NCBI GenBank assembly: GCA_027365055.1
Contig: DAHXOD010000006.1
Location: forward strand, 1 to 34,226
Reading direction: 5' to 3'
Source of the DNA: a bacterium
Lineage (GTDB): Bacteria; Actinomycetota; Acidimicrobiia; Acidimicrobiales; RAAP-2
DNA length: 34,226 bases
Shown here: positions 31,635 to 34,226 of the stretch, piece by piece
Numbering within the stretch: the stretch's first letter is position 1
Layout: every line of letters starts with the position of its first letter
Notes under the pieces: model-generated
Database searches by the model: none
Told to the model about the DNA's origin: nothing
The model's input: only the letters and a program-made list of their open reading frames with translations
Position numbers and translations under genes: made by a program

Positions 31635-33418
31635 CCCCCGGTGGCGCCGCACCGGTCGGGCGCCACGGACGGCTAGCGGCCTTCTGGGCGGAACGACGGT
31701 CGCGCTGGACGCTCCCGCTGGTCATCATCGCGGTGATCGTGCTGGTCGCGGTGATCGACCATGTCGGATCGCACCGGATCAGTCAGGTCGACCAGCCCGC
31801 GGTCTCCCAGCTGGTCCCGGCCGCGGGCGGTTCCGCGGTGGTCGATCTGGGTCGAGCGTGGAATGGGTTCAATCCCGGGACCCCGGCAGGGGCTGCTTCG
31901 GCGACGCCGACGTTGCTTGCCCCGGTGCTGCCGAGCGCGTTTGTCGTGAACCCCAAGCTCGGCACCGAATTGAACAGCAACCTGCTGGCGAGTGTCGAGG
32001 TCACGTCCACGTCCCCTCTGACGGTGCACTACGTCATCGACCCGCGGGCGGTGTGGTCGGACGGGGTCCCGGTGAGCGCCGCCGACTTCGTCTATGCATG
32101 GCAGTCCCAGCGGGGGACCGGTGTCAGCGTGCATGGGCATCCGGATCAGGTGGCCTCCACCCTGGGCTATCGCGACATCGCCTCGGTCACCGGCAGTGAC
32201 GGAGGCAAAACGGTCACGGTGGTCTTCGCCAAGCCGTTCACCGATTGGAGGTTGCTGTTCCACGAGATGGTCCCGGCGCATGTGGCCCAGCGGGTCGGAT
32301 GGAATCGAGGATTTGCCACGTTCAATCCGTCGGTGGTCCTCTCCGCCGGTCCCTACCTGGTCCGGTCGGTCTCTCCGGCGGGAGTGGCCGTGCTGGTGCG
32401 CAACCCCAAGTGGTGGGGTGCCAGTCCGTCTCTCGACCGGTTGACGGTGCGGGCCGCCACGCCCCAGCCGGATTGGCTGTCGGCTCTGGCCGGGTCGAGC
32501 CGGATGGTCGCCCATCCGGAGACGTTCGGGACGGGGACGATGAATGCGGTGTCGTCGTTGCCCGATGCACAGGGCACGGTGGCCCCCTCGCTGTCGTTTC
32601 TGCAATTGGAGTTCAACGTCACCGCACCTGCCACCTCGTCCGCAATCGTGCGTGAGGCGGTGGCGCACGGGATCGATCGCACGGCGTTGCTGGCCCAGAC
32701 CGTCGGCATCGTCGATCCGAGCCTGACGGTGATCGAGGATCATCTGGCCGTCCCCTCCCAGGGGGCGTACGTCGCCTCGTCGGCCGCGTCCGGGTACGAC
32801 GTCGCCGATCCGGCCGCGGTCGGAACCCTGATGGTCAGCGCTGGTTACCACCGGGGGGTGGACGGGCGGTATGTGGATGCGAGCGGTGTCCCTTTCGTCC
32901 TGCGGCTGGCGGTGGAGCGGGGGGATCCATGGCTCGGCCAGGTGGCCACGGCGCTCGCGGCCCAGTTGGTGGCGGTGGGGTTCACCGTGGTCACCGTTCC
33001 GGTCAGTGGGCCCGCCGGCCTGACGGCGGCGGCCCGGACCGGCTCCTACGACATGGCCCTGGTGCGGCGCACGGCCAGTGCCTTCCTCACGTCCACCGCC
33101 GGCTGGTACTCCACGTCCGCCAGCTTGTCGGGGAGTGGTGCTGACGCCAACTGGAGCAACTTCAACGATCCGGAAGTCGACCAGCTGTTCTCTCAGGCCG
33201 CGCGCGATCTGAACCCGGTCACCGGCGCCGCTGCGTATGCACAGGTCGACGACCAACTTTGGGACCAGATGGTGGCACTGCCCCTGTTCGGGGAACCGGC
33301 GTTGGTGGCCAATGGAGTGCAACTGACGAACGTGCAGTACAACCCGTCGAGGGACGGGTTGCTCTGGAACGTGGCCGACTGGACGATCCTGAGCCCGAAG
33401 GCCGCTCATCGGACCTGA
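31631..33418 (+). CDS. Orphan family-5 solute-binding protein with N-terminal membrane anchor
   Basis: The 595 residues start at GTG 31631, overlapping secG. A single hydrophobic segment (about 27-42, LPLVIIAVIVLVAVI) preceded by RRSR predicts a signal anchor or Sec signal. No lipobox Cys follows it, unlike the Tat lipoprotein of the dpp operon. The body looks like SBP_bac_5: NPGTPAG, DPRAVWSDGVPVSAADFVYAWQ, then HGHPDQVASTLGYRDI, NPKWWG and a C-terminal GTGAYAQVDDQLW-like segment (AAYAQVDDQLWDQM). No permease or ATPase is adjacent. Mycobacterial LpqW is a member of this superfamily that acts in lipoglycan synthesis rather than import; a similar non-transport role is possible but only inferred. 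The ligand is unknown. Confidence 0.85.
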   Translation: MTPGGAAPVGRHGRLAAFWAERRSRWTLPLVIIAVIVLVAVIDHVGSHRISQVDQPAVSQLVPAAGGSAVVDLGRAWNGFNPGTPAGAASATPTLLAPVLPSAFVVNPKLGTELNSNLLASVEVTSTSPLTVHYVIDPRAVWSDGVPVSAADFVYAWQSQRGTGVSVHGHPDQVASTLGYRDIASVTGSDGGKTVTVVFAKPFTDWRLLFHEMVPAHVAQRVGWNRGFATFNPSVVLSAGPYLVRSVSPAGVAVLVRNPKWWGASPSLDRLTVRAATPQPDWLSALAGSSRMVAHPETFGTGTMNAVSSLPDAQGTVAPSLSFLQLEFNVTAPATSSAIVREAVAHGIDRTALLAQTVGIVDPSLTVIEDHLAVPSQGAYVASSAASGYDVADPAAVGTLMVSAGYHRGVDGRYVDASGVPFVLRLAVERGDPWLGQVATALAAQLVAVGFTVVTVPVSGPAGLTAAARTGSYDMALVRRTASAFLTSTAGWYSTSASLSGSGADANWSNFNDPEVDQLFSQAARDLNPVTGAAAYAQVDDQLWDQMVALPLFGEPALVANGVQLTNVQYNPSRDGLLWNVADWTILSPKAAHRT

Positions 33419-33445
33419 CCGTCCACCGGAGCGTGTGCGAGGAAC

Positions 33446-33462
33446 GCGCCGGGTGTCGGCGC
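33446..33462. terminator. Weak hairpin after the orphan binding-protein gene
   Basis: GCGCCG-GGTGT-CGGCGC is a 6-bp perfect GC stem 27 nt after the stop codon. It has no T-tract. It is a possible transcript end before the tRNA-Leu promoter. Confidence 0.3.
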
Positions 33463-33495
33463 CGTGATCCGTCAGAGCAGGGCATCCGGTCGCGC

Positions 33496-33501
33496 TACGA
33501 T
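33496..33501 (+). promoter_or_regulatory. -10 box of the tRNA-Leu(GAG) gene
   Basis: TACGAT lies 33 nt upstream of the mature tRNA 5' end, a typical position for a tRNA promoter -10. No clear -35 is seen. Confidence 0.4.
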
Positions 33502-33534
33502 TCCCCTGTTGCCGGTCCCCGATCGGTGACCATT

Positions 33535-33621
33535 GTCGGAGTGGCGGAATAGGCAGACGCGCCAGCTTGAGGGGCTGGTGCCCGCAAGGGCGTGGGGGTT
33601 CAAGTCCCCCCTCCGACACCA
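33535..33621 (+). tRNA. tRNA-Leu (anticodon GAG)
   Basis: The acceptor arms GTCGGAG and CTCCGAC pair fully, with discriminator A and encoded CCA. The anticodon arm CCAGC-TTGAGGG-GCTGG gives anticodon GAG, reading CUC/CUU. A long variable arm (TGCCCGCAAGGGCG) and T-arm GGGGGTTCAAGTCCCCC complete a class II tRNA of 87 nt including CCA. tRNA-Leu 3' ends are common integration sites, relevant to the genes that follow. Confidence 0.96.
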
Positions 33622-33737
33622 TTCACTGGGTTCCAGCCCAACATTCGGTGTCTCAAGTGAAATTTGACGGGCCAGGCTCCCCGTCCCCGCTTGAACACCC
33701 CGTTCCCGCAGCTGGGAGCCCTGCACCCCGGGCGCCG

Positions 33738-34103
33738 ATGTCGCTCCTGGCCGACTTGGGGAGCGAGCCGCAGGTGCCGCTGTGGCGGCACTGGATCGCC
33801 GGTGTGGAGCCGATCGGACGGATGACCCTCCCGTCCGGCGCAAGGCATCTGCTCGGCACTGAGCTGTTGGTCCAGGCCGTCAGCCGTGAGCGCATGCTGG
33901 TGCTGCGCACCGGTGCTGTGGGAGCCAACCTCCCGATCGATCGTCGGGGTCGCCTGGTCCTGCCGGCATGGTTCCGGGGGACGACCCGACCATCGGGCTC
34001 AGTCCTGGTCTCGGCCCGCTCGGCCGCCATTCCTACCATCGTGCTCGCCGGGACCGGCCTCCTCAAAGATTTGGTGTCCCAGATGGCCGCGGAGGCTCGG
34101 TGA
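33738..34103 (+). CDS. AbrB/MraZ-like swapped-hairpin protein (putative DNA-binding)
   Basis: The 121 residues start at ATG 33738; the track start lies inside the tRNA and is rejected. Two segments resemble the AbrB/MraZ strand-hairpin signature: IGRMTLPSGARHLLG (about 26-40) and IDRRGRLVLPAWFR (about 67-80). Two copies in one chain are as in MraZ, but it is not a standard MraZ and is far from a division cluster. It may be a transcription regulator or an antitoxin-like protein. No Shine-Dalgarno sits close to the ATG; an upstream in-frame GTG at 33648 would add a Pro-rich segment. Its stop overlaps the next ORF in TGATG, suggesting an operon. Regulators of this kind are common beside integrases next to tRNAs, but that link is inference. 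Confidence 0.6.
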   Translation: MSLLADLGSEPQVPLWRHWIAGVEPIGRMTLPSGARHLLGTELLVQAVSRERMLVLRTGAVGANLPIDRRGRLVLPAWFRGTTRPSGSVLVSARSAAIPTIVLAGTGLLKDLVSQMAAEAR

Positions 34104-34226
34104 TGGATCGTCTGGTTCGTGCCCGCATTCTGCTGGCCGAGGCCGCCGCCCTCGGGGTGACCGTCGATCACCTGATTGCCGTGGCGTCGTCAGATGCCCC
34201 GGGGGCACCCAGCACCGGCCCGACCG
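34103..34226 (+). CDS. Unidentified gene, N-terminal fragment (runs off window)
   Basis: An ATG at 34103 overlaps the stop of the AbrB-like gene (TGATG), and the frame stays open to the window edge (41 codons). The peptide MDRLVRARILLAEAAALGVT is a predicted amphipathic helix, followed by VDHLIAVASSD and a Pro/Gly-rich linker. It is too short to name. Its position two genes after a tRNA-Leu makes a tyrosine recombinase (integrase) N-terminus a reasonable guess, since such proteins often begin with a small helical segment and linker before the core-binding domain. No catalytic part is visible, so the identity is open. Confidence 0.55.
   Translation, partial: MDRLVRARILLAEAAALGVTVDHLIAVASSDAPGAPSTGPT

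Noticed and set aside
33567-33737. N-terminal extension of the AbrB-like ORF
   Set aside because: The track start lies inside the tRNA-Leu, and the added Pro/Ser-rich residues show no coding signature.

Overview
The window is high-GC bacterial chromosome with actinobacterial character. The signs are strong codon bias, many GTG/TTG starts, a PdtaR-type ANTAR response regulator beside polA, and the order pdtaR-polA-rpsA-(insert)-coaE-uvrB-uvrA, which recalls the mycobacterial Rv1626-Rv1638 neighbourhood. A uvrC-rapZ-yvcK-(no whiA)-gapA-pgk-tpiA-secG block follows. I infer Actinomycetota, possibly a deep lineage such as Acidimicrobiia; the species cannot be named from sequence alone.

Layout. 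1-153: the 3' end of trpA. 228-422: a small CsbD-like stress gene behind a sigma-B/F-like promoter. 484-4096 (minus): a fatty-acid synthesis cluster transcribed fabD-fabG-acpP-fabF, with a tRNA-Leu(CAA) upstream. The FabD carries an extra C-terminal domain resembling a biotin carboxyl carrier without its lysine. 4313-6711 (plus): an OSBS/NAAAR-type enolase-superfamily gene, a 97-residue coiled-coil gene, an 18-bp tandem repeat array and pdtaR. 6701-11175: polA and rpsA. 11270-17057 (minus): a complete dipeptide/oligopeptide ABC importer operon lying between rpsA and coaE. 17361-23050: coaE, uvrB, uvrA. 23024-23159: two families of tandem repeats that duplicate the 3' ends of the convergent uvrA and nadA. 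23153-24268 (minus): nadA. 24505-28156: uvrC-rapZ-yvcK, all start/stop coupled. 28307-31634: gapA, pgk, tpiA, secG. 31631-33418: an orphan, membrane-anchored family-5 solute-binding protein coupled to secG. 33535-33621: tRNA-Leu(GAG), followed by an AbrB/MraZ-like gene and the start of an unidentified gene, possibly the edge of an integrated element.

The genes are mostly housekeeping: type II fatty-acid synthesis, DNA repair (UvrABC, Pol I), translation (S1), CoA and NAD synthesis, lower glycolysis and protein export. Adjacent genes are often joined by GTGA/ATGA overlaps. Several genes (the menC-like gene, the 97-aa gene, uvrB, uvrA) have a -10 hexamer ending 6-9 nt before the start codon, which suggests leaderless transcripts. 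The items most worth a second look are the FabD-BCCP-like fusion, the uvrA/nadA terminal repeats, the repeat array before pdtaR, the missing whiA, the secG-coupled binding protein and the tRNA-Leu junction at the right edge.
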